The notes: generated by a model from the sequence alone, not told the origin. Positions 16,406 through 25,684 are shown, counted from the stretch's first letter. The stretch is 64,000 bases of DNA from Xylanibacter muris (GCF_013166605.1 NZ_JABKKF010000003.1:1-64000), one strand, 5' to 3'. A program made the numbers and translations.

Positions 16406-17707
16406 ATGATAAAAGAAAAAACATTTTCTTTGTTTGAACTGAACTCGATAGTGCGCCATGCCATAGAAACGTCTATGGACGGAGAGTATTGGGTGGAAGC
16501 GGAAATATCCGAGCTTAGGGAAGTAAGAGGCCACTGCTACATGGAGCTTACAGACAAAGATCCGTCGACAAACACCCCCACGGCAAAGGCACAGGCAAAA
16601 TGCTGGAGCCGCACATGGAACATGCTCCTGCCCTATTTCATGCGCATCACCGGACAGCCGTTGCGTCCGGGCCAGAAAGTGATGCTGAAAGTATACCCGC
16701 AGTTTCATGAGGCATACGGATTCTCATGGATCATTACCGACATCAACCCCGACTTCACCCTCGGCGACATGGCCCGAAAGCGCATGGAGATAATACGGAT
16801 ACTGAAGGAAGAGGGAGTGTTCGACCTGAACAAGGAACTCCGGCTACCGCTCTTCACCCAACGCATAGCGGTGATATCGAGCGAAAATGCCGCCGGCTAC
16901 GGAGATTTCCGTAACCAGCTTGAAAACAATGAATATGGTTTCTGCTTCACATTACGCCTCTTTTCGGCAATAATGCAGGGCGAAGGAGTGGAAAAGAGCC
17001 TCATAGGAGCCTTGGACGACATATACGGACATATAGGAGATTTCGACTGTGTGGTAATAATAAGAGGCGGTGGGGCAACAAGCGACATGAGCGGATTCGA
17101 CACCCTTGCGCTGGCAGAGAATGTGGCAAACTTTCCCTTGCCGATAATCACAGGCATAGGACACGACCGAGACGAAAGCATACTCGACATGGTCTCTCAC
17201 ACGCGAGTGAAGACCCCAACGGCCGCAGCCGCCCTGCTGATAGACAGACTTAAAAACGTTGACGACCGCATAACGGCATACAGCGAGAGACTCACCCGAT
17301 ATGCCACAGCAATGACAGACACCGAACAGCACAGGCTCGAAGGCTTTAAAGAAAGAATTCCAGCACTATACTCTGTAATAAAGACACGTAACGAATCAAG
17401 AACGGAACTGCTGTATACACGGATTCTGTCCGCAACGGGAATGATTATAAACACCGAACGCCACCGTCTGGATACTCTGGCAAACAGTCTCGTTCCCGCC
17501 GCAGGACAAATAACGGCAAACCGGATGCACTCACTGAACATTCTCAGCCAGCGTCTGGAACTGCTGAACCCGCAACGCATGCTCGAACGGGGGTACAGCA
17601 TCACCACGCTAAACGGCATGCCGGTGAGAGATCCTGCTATACTGAAACAGGGAAACGTCATTGAGACAAGACTCGAAAAGGGTACGATAAAATCGGAAAT
17701 AATATAG
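16406..17707 (+). CDS. xseA: Exodeoxyribonuclease VII large subunit
   Basis: A 433-residue XseA. It begins with the N-terminal OB-fold (FSLFELNSIVRHAIE, then WVEAEISELRE and GHCYMELTDK). The catalytic core follows, with RIAVISSENAAGYGDF, the conserved VVIIRGGGATSDMSGFD and ITGIGHDRDESILD, then a helical C-terminal region and the family-typical end with LERGYSITTLNG. With XseB it forms the single-strand exonuclease used in DNA repair. It is slightly shorter than the Escherichia coli enzyme. It is co-transcribed with xseB, 35 bp downstream. Confidence 0.95.
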   Translation: MIKEKTFSLFELNSIVRHAIETSMDGEYWVEAEISELREVRGHCYMELTDKDPSTNTPTAKAQAKCWSRTWNMLLPYFMRITGQPLRPGQKVMLKVYPQFHEAYGFSWIITDINPDFTLGDMARKRMEIIRILKEEGVFDLNKELRLPLFTQRIAVISSENAAGYGDFRNQLENNEYGFCFTLRLFSAIMQGEGVEKSLIGALDDIYGHIGDFDCVVIIRGGGATSDMSGFDTLALAENVANFPLPIITGIGHDRDESILDMVSHTRVKTPTAAAALLIDRLKNVDDRITAYSERLTRYATAMTDTEQHRLEGFKERIPALYSVIKTRNESRTELLYTRILSATGMIINTERHRLDTLANSLVPAAGQITANRMHSLNILSQRLELLNPQRMLERGYSITTLNGMPVRDPAILKQGNVIETRLEKGTIKSEII

Positions 17708-17742
17708 CATACAATTGTTTCATCACACAAAATACAATTATC

Positions 17743-17943
17743 ATGAAAGAAGAAATGAAATACGAAGAGGCCATGGCCGAAATAGAAAGCATCGTAAGGC
17801 AAATGGAAAACAACACTCTCAGCATAGACTCTCTCGGTGAGAAACTCGCAAGGGCGCAAAAGCTCATAAAGCTATGCAAAGACAAACTGACAAAGACCGA
17901 CAAAGAAATAAAAAAGATTCTCGAAGGAAACAAAAAAGGCTGA
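17743..17943 (+). CDS. xseB: Exodeoxyribonuclease VII small subunit
   Basis: A 66-residue helical protein with the XseB pattern: KYEEAMAEIESIVRQME, then LSIDSLGEKLARAQKLIKLC and a lysine-rich tail. Several copies bind the XseA C-terminal helices. Its place directly after xseA confirms the call. Confidence 0.93.
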   Translation: MKEEMKYEEAMAEIESIVRQMENNTLSIDSLGEKLARAQKLIKLCKDKLTKTDKEIKKILEGNKKG

Positions 17944-18036
17944 TATTACATTTTCATTCCTGAAAATGTGCCTGACGACAGACAAACAAAAACTCAAGTC
18001 CATAAGAATATACAACAACTCAAAAATGAACTGCAG

Positions 18037-18110
18037 ATGTTAAAAGTGTATTTAGGCTACATACACAGTGTACATAGGCTACATACACTGTGTATGTAGC
18101 CTAAATACAC
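18037..18110. repeat. Long inverted repeat element, family member A
   Basis: Bases 18046-18072 and 18084-18110 are perfect reverse complements (27 bp) around an 11-nt loop. The left end reads ATGTTAAAAGTGTATTT (18037-18053), identical to the left end of the element at 42894. The right end lacks the matching TTTTAACAT, so this copy has only one intact outer end. Confidence 0.8.
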
Positions 18111-18264
18111 TCAACGAATTATATGAATGCATTTGGTCCTCCGGCATTTTCTTTACTCTTCTTACATACTCGACTGGAAGAGCCCATCCGATTCCCCAAA
18201 GGGAAGAGAAAGGAAAGATATGTGGAAGCATAAGATGGGTATGCAGGACCCTGCCCAAAGTAGG

Positions 18265-18290
18265 GACATGCCTTTGGCATGTGTCAGGCG
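18265..18290. repeat. 26-bp palindromic repeat, copy 2
   Basis: Identical to 16062-16087, same orientation, about 2.2 kb downstream on the other side of xseAB. Confidence 0.75.
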
Positions 18291-18540
18291 GAAAACAACA
18301 GCCTAATGGGCAATGCAAAACATGCTTAGACATTACCATGGCGAGAAAATGCAGGAGAAAATCCAAAAATAGAAAATCCCCACAGGTTTTCTACTGATTC
18401 AAAAATAAAACGGGCTAATGATAAACAATCCTGAATTCTCCATAACTCAATAATATATATAAAAATATTATAATTCCCAATATATTTCCATTTTATCTTT
18501 ATTTTATTCAATAAACTGCCATGAATTAAAATATTTTCAT

Positions 18541-18548
18541 TACTTTTG
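18541..18548 (+). promoter_or_regulatory. -7 element for ilvE
   Basis: TACTTTTG matches TAnnTTTG, 24 bp upstream of the ilvE ATG. A clear -33 box is not seen, and no leader peptide or attenuator is visible. Confidence 0.55.
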
Positions 18549-18572
18549 CAATACATATAAATATACTAATAT

Positions 18573-19595
18573 ATGAAAAATTTAGACTGGGCAAACCTGT
18601 CTTTCGGCTATAGGCCGACAGACTACAACGTACGTTGCTACTATCGTGACGGAAAATGGGGCGAAATAGAAGTAAGCTCCGAAGAGTATATCAACATGCA
18701 CATGGCGGCAACATGTCTTCACTATGGACAGGAAGCTTTCGAAGGACTGAAGGCGTTCCGATGTCCCGACGGGAAAGTCCGTGTATTCCGCATGGATGAA
18801 AATGCAGCACGCCTGCAGTCGACATGCCGCGGAATACTTATGCCCGAAGTGCCGACAGACCTGTTCTGTGATATGGTGAAGAAGGTCGTAAGGCTCAATC
18901 AGGAATATATTCCGACATACGAAAGCGGGGCCACATTATATATACGCCCTCTGCTCATAGGCATGAGTCCGCAAGTGGGAGTACACCCTGCCACGGAATA
19001 CCTGTTCATCATTTTTGTCACTCCCGTAGGCCCATACTTCAAAGGCGGATTCTCAACAAACCCATACGTGATCATCCGCGACTACGACCGTTCCGCCCCG
19101 CTCGGCACCGGTATGTATAAGGTCGGTGGCAACTATGCCGCATCACTGAAGGCCAATGCCCTCGCACACGAGAAAGGTTACGCCTGCGAGTTCTACCTTG
19201 ACGCGAAAGAAAAGAGATATATGGATGAGTGCGGAGCCGCCAATTTCTTCGGAATAAAAGACAACACATACGTAACACCTAAGTCGACAAGCATCCTGCC
19301 AAGCATCACCAACAAGAGTCTGATGCAACTGGCGGAAGACCTTGGAATGAAAGTGGAGCGAAGGCCGATACCCGAAGATGAACTTGACACCTTCGAAGAG
19401 GCGGGTGCATGCGGAACAGCAGCCGTCATATCACCTATCTCATATATAGACGACCTTGACACCGGCAGACGTTTCACATTCAGCGAAGACGGAAAGCCGG
19501 GACCGGTATCGACACGCCTGTATAATCTGCTGCGCGCCATACAGTATGGCACGGCAGAAGACAAGCACGGATGGACTACCGTTGTCATAGACTGA
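18573..19595 (+). CDS. ilvE: Branched-chain amino acid aminotransferase
   Basis: A 340-residue fold-type IV PLP aminotransferase of the longer IlvE class. Visible signatures are HYGQEAFEGLKAFR near residue 50, YIRPLLIGMSPQVG, the PLP lysine in GTGMYKVGGNYAASL, EKRYMDECGAANFFG and the phosphate-binding EAGACGTAAVISPI. It transfers the amino group between glutamate and the keto acids of leucine, isoleucine and valine. It has its own promoter and no adjacent ilv genes. Confidence 0.94.
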   Translation: MKNLDWANLSFGYRPTDYNVRCYYRDGKWGEIEVSSEEYINMHMAATCLHYGQEAFEGLKAFRCPDGKVRVFRMDENAARLQSTCRGILMPEVPTDLFCDMVKKVVRLNQEYIPTYESGATLYIRPLLIGMSPQVGVHPATEYLFIIFVTPVGPYFKGGFSTNPYVIIRDYDRSAPLGTGMYKVGGNYAASLKANALAHEKGYACEFYLDAKEKRYMDECGAANFFGIKDNTYVTPKSTSILPSITNKSLMQLAEDLGMKVERRPIPEDELDTFEEAGACGTAAVISPISYIDDLDTGRRFTFSEDGKPGPVSTRLYNLLRAIQYGTAEDKHGWTTVVID

Positions 19596-19634
19596 ACTAA
19601 AAAATTTTTAATAACAATTTAACACATTACCAAC

Positions 19635-20363
19635 ATGACAGAATTTTCAAAATTTAAATTTGCCACAAGCAAGGAGTACAGAGACAGAGCGTGGAAAACA
19701 CTCGACAATAAATGGGGTCTCATGATAGGAGCCTGTGTTGTATACATTCTTATCGGGCTAATCGTACAATTGATTACCCTACATCTGATTGCCGGTTCCG
19801 CCCCTTCGGACATTACAGACCAGGAAGCAATGGCTACCTATCAGATAAAAGGAAACCTTGCAAGCATAATTGCCACCTTACTGATTCTCCCTCTCGGATA
19901 CGGATTCATGGGAATGTTCTTCGACCTGAAAAGAGAATGGGGGACAAAATTCTCGAATCTGTTTGAAGGCTACGGCAAAAGGATCGTTCCTGTATACGGA
20001 ACACTGCTGCTTCAGGGCATCTACACTATTCTTTGGACACTACTTCTTGTCATTCCAGGAATCATAAAGTCTTATTCGTATGCAATGACCATATTCTGCA
20101 TGAAAGAAGATCCTCAAGAGGCGAACTACAATGAGGCCATAGAACGAAGCATGATGATTATGGAAGGCAACAAGATGAGACTGTTCCTTCTCGACCTCAG
20201 CTACCTCGGATGGTTCATACTCGGACTCATTCCCTGCGGTCTGGGACTTTTCTTCGTGATTCCCTACTGGTATGCGGCACGTATGGAGTTCTATGAAGAC
20301 CTTATGGCCGAACTCAAATATAATGAAGAGTGTGAGCAGATGGAAAAACTTAAAATGCAATAA
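19635..20363 (+). CDS. DUF975-family membrane protein
   Basis: A 242-residue protein with about five to six hydrophobic segments and the DUF975 pattern: LVIPGIIKSYSYAMTIF (about 140-156), a conserved cytoplasmic stretch ending in EAIERSMMIMEGNK, DLSYLGWFILGLIPCG and VIPYWYAARMEFYEDL near the C-terminus. Function is unknown across the family. It lies 39 bp after ilvE and 39 bp before ferritin on the same strand. Confidence 0.8.
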   Translation: MTEFSKFKFATSKEYRDRAWKTLDNKWGLMIGACVVYILIGLIVQLITLHLIAGSAPSDITDQEAMATYQIKGNLASIIATLLILPLGYGFMGMFFDLKREWGTKFSNLFEGYGKRIVPVYGTLLLQGIYTILWTLLLVIPGIIKSYSYAMTIFCMKEDPQEANYNEAIERSMMIMEGNKMRLFLLDLSYLGWFILGLIPCGLGLFFVIPYWYAARMEFYEDLMAELKYNEECEQMEKLKMQ

Positions 20364-20402
20364 CAGGAATAACCAATATAACAATAAACAAACAACACTA
20401 TT

Positions 20403-20921
20403 ATGTTAGCAAAGAATATAGAAAACGCTATCAACAGTCAAATCAACGCAGAGCTTTGGTCTGCATATCTGTACCTGTCAATGGCATCATACTGCCACGC
20501 CAACGGTAACCCCGGTATGGGGAAATGGTTTGAAGTACAGTTTCAGGAAGAACAGGACCATGCAAAGATTTTCTTCAACTACGTTATCCAGCGCGGTGGC
20601 AACGTAACCCTGAAGGCCATTGACGAGGTTCCTACAACATGGGAAAACCTGCTCGACGTATTCGAAAGCACACTTAAACACGAACAAAAAGTCACATCAC
20701 TGATAAACGAGCTTTACGCGTTGTCGACAGAAGAAAAAGACTATGCCACACAGAGCATGCTGAAATGGTTCATCGACGAGCAGGTGGAAGAAGAGGAAAC
20801 CGCCCAGAACATCATCGACAACCTCAGGATGATTAAGGACAACGGCTACGGTCTGTACATGCTCGACAAGGAACTTGGCGCACGCACATACACACAGGCA
20901 TCACCGCTTGCCGGCAAATAA
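20403..20921 (+). CDS. ftnA: Non-haem bacterial ferritin
   Basis: A 172-residue ferritin that stores iron in a 24-subunit cage. The ferroxidase centre residues are at the same positions as in Escherichia coli FtnA: Glu17, Glu50, His53, Glu94, Gln127 and Glu130. The four-helix bundle pattern is intact. No obvious iron-responsive operator is visible upstream. The transcript ends at the hairpin at 20983-21028. Confidence 0.95.
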   Translation: MLAKNIENAINSQINAELWSAYLYLSMASYCHANGNPGMGKWFEVQFQEEQDHAKIFFNYVIQRGGNVTLKAIDEVPTTWENLLDVFESTLKHEQKVTSLINELYALSTEEKDYATQSMLKWFIDEQVEEEETAQNIIDNLRMIKDNGYGLYMLDKELGARTYTQASPLAGK

Positions 20922-20982
20922 GAATGACGTAGTACCCGCAACGGCACAATCCATCTTGTGTCTTGTGATTACACAATATCTT

Positions 20983-21028
20983 TAACGGGTTGATGAGAAG
21001 CTTTACTCCTTATCGGCCCGTTATTTTT
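20983..21028 (+). terminator. Terminator after ferritin
   Basis: A 7-bp stem (20983-20989 with 21017-21023) is followed by five T residues. It separates the ferritin gene from trmB. Confidence 0.6.
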
Positions 21029-21060
21029 AGCAAAACACCCGAAACATATAAAGATAAGCA

Positions 21061-21831
21061 ATGAGCAAAGGAAAACTACAGAAATTCGCAGAGATGGAAA
21101 CATTCGACAATGTATTTCAATATCCGTATTCTGTCATTGAAAACATACCGTTTGAAATGAAAGGCCACTGGCATGAACAGTATTTCCACAACAACAATCC
21201 TATAGTGCTTGAGCTGGGCTGCGGAAAAGGAGAATATACCGTGGGACTTGCAAAACTTTTTCCCGACGTAAACTTCATCGGAGTCGACATAAAAGGGGCA
21301 CGCATGCATACCGGAGCAAAACAGGCCTTAGCCGAAAAACTGGACAACGTGGCTTTCCTGCGCACCAACATAGAAGTAATCGACCGCTTCTTCTCTCAGA
21401 ACGAAGTGCAGGAAATATGGCTCACCTTCAGCGACCCGCAAATGAAAAACCCGAGAAAACGCCTGAGCAGCACGTTCTTCATGGAACGTTACCGCCGTTT
21501 CCTCGCAGACAACGGAACAATACACATCAAGACCGACTCGAATTTTCTCTTCACCTACACCACCCACATGGTGAACAGAAACAATCTTCCGATACTCTTC
21601 AGAACAGAAGACCTCTATCACACCGACGGCTTCGATGAACAGACACGCACCATCCTCTCAATACAGACATATTATGAAGCACAGTGGATCGAGCGCGGCC
21701 TGAACATCAGATACATGAAATTCAGCTTGCCACACAACGGAGAGCTTACCGAACCTGATATCGAAATACCATTAGACGACTACAGGAGCTATAAACGCAA
21801 CAAAAGAAGCGGTCTGCAGAAACATGAATGA
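21061..21831 (+). CDS. trmB: tRNA (guanine-N7)-methyltransferase
   Basis: A 256-residue TrmB that methylates G46 in tRNA variable loops using S-adenosylmethionine. Motif I is [10 protein letters not shown] (near 57), followed by [18 protein letters not shown]. The TrmB-specific [17 protein letters not shown] lies near 120-136, and [10 protein letters not shown] follows. It stands alone between two terminators. Confidence 0.95.
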   Translation: MSKGKLQKFAEMETFDNVFQYPYSVIENIPFEMKGHWHEQYFHNNNPIVLELGCGKGEYTVGLAKLFPDVNFIGVDIKGARMHTGAKQALAEKLDNVAFLRTNIEVIDRFFSQNEVQEIWLTFSDPQMKNPRKRLSSTFFMERYRRFLADNGTIHIKTDSNFLFTYTTHMVNRNNLPILFRTEDLYHTDGFDEQTRTILSIQTYYEAQWIERGLNIRYMKFSLPHNGELTEPDIEIPLDDYRSYKRNKRSGLQKHE

Positions 21832-21883
21832 CAGACAGTGGAATAAAACCGGAAAAGTATCGGAAACCGCAGCCGGTAAAAAT

Positions 21884-21929
21884 CGTTGTGCCTCAGGAAA
21901 TCCGCAAGGAAATTTCCTGAGGCACAACG
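21884..21929. terminator. Bidirectional terminator between trmB and a convergent gene
   Basis: A perfect 18-bp stem (21884-21901 with 21912-21929) with a 10-nt loop. T-rich sequence follows on both strands (TGTTTTA on plus, TTTTTA on minus), so it can serve both converging genes. Confidence 0.8.
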
Positions 21930-21948
21930 GTGTTTTACATATTATCTG

Positions 21949-22548
21949 TCAGATCACCGCACTATCAAAGCCTCCCACCATGCCCAAGGCACGCACAAGG
22001 GCCTGAGTAAATCCATTGTTTCTTATTGTCAGATTCCATATCTTTCCCGAGTTATTGGCAAAGCCTATCTTTGTGATCGACCCGGAAGCAAGCCGCTTCA
22101 TCTGTGACTCCGGCATACGGAAACTGACCCTGTTTGGAAAACGACGGTATTTATTCATATCAGCCTTATCCTGATACATTCCCACATTATATATATCGAG
22201 AGGTTTTCCGCCTACATAAAACACGGCCTTACCTTTGCTTTTCACAGGCATACGCTTATACGAAATCAAGGCTATATCCAAGACATATTCAGCCTCCTGG
22301 CCCTGTGTGCTGATTTTTGTAATCCTCAACCGTGAAGTTATCTTATCGGTAACCTTTTGGCTGTAACCGTTATCAAAGCCTATATATGTGGTCGTGCTTC
22401 TGGTCGTATTATTCAAAACCGCTACAGGCTCATCATTGTCCACTCCTGTCGAATCGGATATCGCCGCAGCATTGGCTGACATGCACAAAAGCAAGGCTGC
22501 GGAAACAATACCGGATCTCTTAATAAAATACATAATCATATTCTTCAT
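21949..22548 (-). CDS. Exported protein of unknown function
   Basis: A 199-residue protein with a signal peptide (ALLLCMSANAAA, cleavage near residue 28). The mature part is basic and shows no family I recognise. It contains a strand-rich region (TTTYIGFDNGYSQKVTD) and two G-x-x-x-G-like loops. The start at 22548 is chosen because the promoter at 22577-22608 lies upstream of it, while the longer frame to 22611 would begin upstream of that promoter. It is monocistronic. Confidence 0.6.
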   Translation of the reverse strand: MKNMIMYFIKRSGIVSAALLLCMSANAAAISDSTGVDNDEPVAVLNNTTRSTTTYIGFDNGYSQKVTDKITSRLRITKISTQGQEAEYVLDIALISYKRMPVKSKGKAVFYVGGKPLDIYNVGMYQDKADMNKYRRFPNRVSFRMPESQMKRLASGSITKIGFANNSGKIWNLTIRNNGFTQALVRALGMVGGFDSAVI

Positions 22549-22576
22549 ATATAAATATAAAATCGTTATCACAGAA

Positions 22577-22608
22577 CAAAGGTATGCAAAAAGATTATGG
22601 AGAACAAA
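22577..22608 (-). promoter_or_regulatory. Consensus promoter for the exported protein
   Basis: Read on the minus strand: TTTG (22608-22605), a 20-bp spacer and TACCTTTG (22584-22577). Both boxes match the Bacteroidetes consensus. The transcript should begin near 22571. Confidence 0.75.
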
Positions 22609-22756
22609 CAAAACACCATGAAAAACAAAGATTTGTAGATATTATCCACACACGCAGACAAAAACACAATGGACAATAAGCTTTCAGGCACGATATTTGC
22701 AACTGCATTACCGGTATTACAATATTACCGGCACAATATAAAAATAATAATATAAT

Positions 22757-23866
22757 ATGACTTTATATCCGAAACTTATTCTCGATGCGCTTGCCACAGT
22801 AACGTATCCCGGCACAAAAAAGAATCTTGTGGAAAGCGGGATGGTGGCCGACAACATGCACATCGACGGAATGAAAGTGGAATTCTCACTTATCTTCCCA
22901 AGGGAGACCGACCCGTTTCTCAAATCGACTGTCAAAGCGGCCGAAGCTGCAATACACTACCATATAGGTAAAGAGGTGGAAGTGACAATAGGCTTGGAAT
23001 ACACGTCAAAGCCACGTCCGGAAGTAGGAAAACTACTGCCACAGGTGAAGAACGTGATTGCAGTGAGCTCCGGAAAGGGAGGTGTCGGCAAAAGCACTGT
23101 TTCTGCCAATCTGGCAATATCCCTCGCCCGACTCGGCTACAAAGTGGGTCTGCTTGACGCAGACATCTTCGGCCCGTCGATGCCGAAAATGTTTCATGTC
23201 GAGGAAGAACGTCCATACGCGGTAGAGAAAGACGGGCGCAGCCTTATAGAGCCTATAGAGAAATATGGAGTGAAACTTCTCAGCATCGGTTTCTTCGTAA
23301 ATCCCGACACGGCAACACTCTGGCGGGGTGGCATGGCATCGAATGCCCTGAAGCAGCTTATTGCCGACGCAGACTGGGGAGAACTGGACTACTTCATACT
23401 TGACACACCACCCGGAACAAGTGACATTCATCTCACGCTGTTGCAGACACTGGCCATCACAGGAGCGGTGATTGTGAGCACTCCGCAAAAAGTTGCGCTC
23501 GCCGATGCACGCAAGGGCATCGATATGTACCGCAATGAAAAGGTGAACGTTCCTATTCTCGGACTTGTGGAAAACATGGCATGGTTTACACCGGCAGAAC
23601 TACCTGAGAACAAATATTATATTTTCGGAAAGGAAGGATGCAAGAGACTGGCCGAGGAAATGGGAACACCGCTGCTTGCACAAATTCCGCTTGTGCAGAG
23701 CATCTGCGAAAGCGGAGATGCAGGAGAACCTGCGGCCTGCGACATTGAAACCGCGACAGGACAGGCATTCATCAACCTTGCACAGGCCGTAATCACAGTG
23801 ACAAACCGCCGCAACAAGGAACAGGCACCGACTAAGATTGTAAAGGTCAGCAAGAGTCAGAAATAA
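22757..23866 (+). CDS. mrp: Mrp/ApbC-type Fe-S cluster carrier ATPase
   Basis: A 369-residue P-loop protein of the Mrp/NBP35 family, which loads Fe-S clusters onto apoproteins. An N-terminal MIP18-like (DUF59) domain covers residues 1 to ~80. The deviant Walker A is SSGKGGVGKSTVSANLA (near 105-120), followed by DADIFGPSMP and LDTPPGTSDIHLTL. The usual CxxC of the C-terminal part is not obvious here, and some Mrp proteins lack it. The gene is followed by a terminator. Confidence 0.92.
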   Translation: MTLYPKLILDALATVTYPGTKKNLVESGMVADNMHIDGMKVEFSLIFPRETDPFLKSTVKAAEAAIHYHIGKEVEVTIGLEYTSKPRPEVGKLLPQVKNVIAVSSGKGGVGKSTVSANLAISLARLGYKVGLLDADIFGPSMPKMFHVEEERPYAVEKDGRSLIEPIEKYGVKLLSIGFFVNPDTATLWRGGMASNALKQLIADADWGELDYFILDTPPGTSDIHLTLLQTLAITGAVIVSTPQKVALADARKGIDMYRNEKVNVPILGLVENMAWFTPAELPENKYYIFGKEGCKRLAEEMGTPLLAQIPLVQSICESGDAGEPAACDIETATGQAFINLAQAVITVTNRRNKEQAPTKIVKVSKSQK

Positions 23867-23921
23867 ATAAAACGCTTACCTACGAATAAGGACATCGTTT
23901 TGCGATGTTTAAGAGCCCCTC

Positions 23922-23980
23922 AGCCCCTCCGACTCTTCCATTCTCTCCCCTTAGGGGAGTCGGAGGGGCTATTTTATTTT
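23922..23980 (+). terminator. Terminator after mrp
   Basis: A perfect 14-bp GC-rich stem (23922-23935 with 23957-23970) is followed by ATTTTATTTT. A small palindrome (23945-23959) lies in the loop and overlaps the right arm. Confidence 0.75.
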
Positions 23981-24043
23981 ACGCATGACACGCACTGAAG
24001 GCACATCCATACATATAGGAAGAATTGTCTTTATATATAAGGT

Positions 24044-25111
24044 CTAAAACACAATCTCGCCCGAACCGAAACAACAATGATGCCGTTCATCATAGATTAC
24101 ACAGAACTGACCTGGAGCCACCCCTTGAATGGGTTCTGACGAATGTATGATATAACAGCCGGATGATGTTTTCTCCAATACAGCCGGATGATATTCAGGT
24201 GTATGGCGTATTTTGAAAGTGACATTCTCCGGCAATTCATTCACTGTAAGGAAGTGAAAGTCATGTATGGAGAAATCCTGTTTATAGGCAGTGCTTGGCT
24301 CATACCCCCTACTGGCATACAGGATATTTCTTTCAACATCCTTTCTTACAACATACCAGGGACCTCCTCCGAAACCAAGTCCGTGACGCTGCCCTATGGT
24401 ATGAAACCATAACCCTTTATGACGCCCCAACTTCTTTCCTGTCTCAAAATCCACCACATCACCGGGATTCTCTCCAAGATAACGGCGTATATAGTCATTA
24501 TAGTTTACCTTTCCAAGAAAGCATATACCCTGAGAATCCTTTCGTTTTGCGTTGATAAGATGCTCACGCACGGCAATATCCCTCACCTCGTCCTTCATAT
24601 AATGTCCAATCGGGAAAAACGCCTTGCGCAACTGCCAGTCATATATCTGGGCAAGGAAATCGGTCTGATCCTTAACGGGATCCGGACTCGTCACAAGCCA
24701 TTTATGCCCGTCGATAATCTCGGTACACGCATAATGCCCGGTGGCTATCAGATCGTAGCCATGGCCTATCTTCTCGTCAAAAGCGCCAAACTTTATCAGT
24801 CTGTTACACATAACATCGGGATTAGGGGTAAATCCTGCCCTTACCTTATCCATTGTATAACTTGTCACCTTTTCCCAGTATTCCTTATGGCAGTCAACCA
24901 CCTGTAACCTGCACCCATAACGGGCGGCCACAGCTGTGGCCATCTCAAGGTCTTCTTCCGAGGAGCAATCCCACTCCTCATCCTCCTCAGGACCTATCTT
25001 TATATAAAAACAGTCCGGATGCAGGCCTTTCCGCGCCAGTTCATATACCACAACAGAACTGTCTACACCACCGGAAAGCAAAACGGCTATACGCTTATCT
25101 TTTAAATCCAT
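24044..25111 (-). CDS. mnmA: tRNA-specific 2-thiouridylase
   Basis: A 355-residue MnmA, which thiolates U34 of tRNA-Lys, Glu and Gln using sulfur relayed by a cysteine desulfurase. The PP-loop VLLSGGVDSSV is near residues 9-19. The first catalytic cysteine is in NPDVMCNRLIKFG and the second in SQGICFLG, followed by GDVVDFETGKKLGRHKG. The start at 25111 fits family length. A -7 element lies only 5 bp upstream of this ATG, so the mRNA may be leaderless. Confidence 0.94.
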   Translation of the reverse strand: MDLKDKRIAVLLSGGVDSSVVVYELARKGLHPDCFYIKIGPEEDEEWDCSSEEDLEMATAVAARYGCRLQVVDCHKEYWEKVTSYTMDKVRAGFTPNPDVMCNRLIKFGAFDEKIGHGYDLIATGHYACTEIIDGHKWLVTSPDPVKDQTDFLAQIYDWQLRKAFFPIGHYMKDEVRDIAVREHLINAKRKDSQGICFLGKVNYNDYIRRYLGENPGDVVDFETGKKLGRHKGLWFHTIGQRHGLGFGGGPWYVVRKDVERNILYASRGYEPSTAYKQDFSIHDFHFLTVNELPENVTFKIRHTPEYHPAVLEKTSSGCYIIHSSEPIQGVAPGQFCVIYDERHHCCFGSGEIVF

Positions 25112-25115
25112 AATG

Positions 25116-25145
25116 CAAAGATACTGAGAATCAGTGAAACTACAA
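25116..25145 (-). promoter_or_regulatory. Promoter abutting the mnmA start codon
   Basis: Minus strand: TTG (25145-25143), a 19-bp spacer and TATCTTTG (25123-25116). With the usual distance from the -7 box the transcript begins at or within a base or two of the ATG. Confidence 0.65.
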
Positions 25146-25193
25146 CATGTATCAGGAAAATAAAACAAAACTCATAATAATGGCAATTAACAT

Positions 25194-25628
25194 TTACCAG
25201 ACAAGTTCTTCCGAATAGCCGTCAAACCGCAGTTTCACAGTCCAGCCGCAGCTACAGCATACCTGCCTTATTTCCTCCTGAATCTCCGCTGTAATCTGGC
25301 GCGTCCCCCTACGCATATCATAATAACCGGTCCGGCCATAGCGGCTTATCAGTTTAGTCTTTATCTCAACTTCAGTTTTACGGGGCATATCATCATAAAA
25401 ATGAACCATACCCCTTGCAACAGGTTGTGGCGTGTCATTACGGTATGCAGGGCATTTCCCTTCCACCGCCTGTGACAGGTTGGGATTTATACAAGAAATA
25501 ACAAGCCGTGAATCTGAGACAAAACGGCTGACCTGCCAACGCAGACAATGAGCATGCAGCGGACAATTTTCATTAAAACAAACCAAATACTTTGCAGCTT
25601 TCTCCTTTAGAATCTGTCGATGAACCAT
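25194..25628 (-). CDS. DUF6078-family protein
   Basis: A 144-residue cysteine-rich soluble protein matching DUF6078, a family seen mainly in Bacteroidetes. Cysteines cluster in CFNENCPLHAHC near the N-terminus, then single CINPN and GKCPAY, then CCSCGW near the C-terminus, a pattern that suggests metal binding. No function is known. The start at 25628 lies 20 nt downstream of the predicted transcript start; the frame extending to 25667 would begin upstream of the -7 box. Confidence 0.7.
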   Translation of the reverse strand: MVHRQILKEKAAKYLVCFNENCPLHAHCLRWQVSRFVSDSRLVISCINPNLSQAVEGKCPAYRNDTPQPVARGMVHFYDDMPRKTEVEIKTKLISRYGRTGYYDMRRGTRQITAEIQEEIRQVCCSCGWTVKLRFDGYSEELVW

Positions 25629-25653
25629 AATATATAGTTTTTTATGTACTTTG

Positions 25654-25684
25654 CAAAGATAAACCATTCAGATGAAACAGCAAG
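25654..25684 (-). promoter_or_regulatory. Promoter for the DUF6078 gene
   Basis: Minus strand: CTTG (25684-25681), a 19-bp spacer and TATCTTTG (25661-25654). Confidence 0.65.

Larger units (their letters stand above)
17944..18572. other. 629-bp intergenic region with two repeats and the ilvE promoter
   Basis: No gene is supported here. It contains the 27-bp inverted repeat element (18037-18110), the second copy of the 26-bp repeat (18265-18290), and an AT-rich tract leading to the ilvE promoter. A 109-codon open frame at 18068-18397 is made largely of repeat sequence and has no recognisable features. Confidence 0.6.

Noticed and set aside
18068..18397. A 109-codon open frame between xseB and ilvE
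   Set aside because: Its first part is the palindromic repeat read as protein, and the rest has no domain, signal peptide or promoter support.
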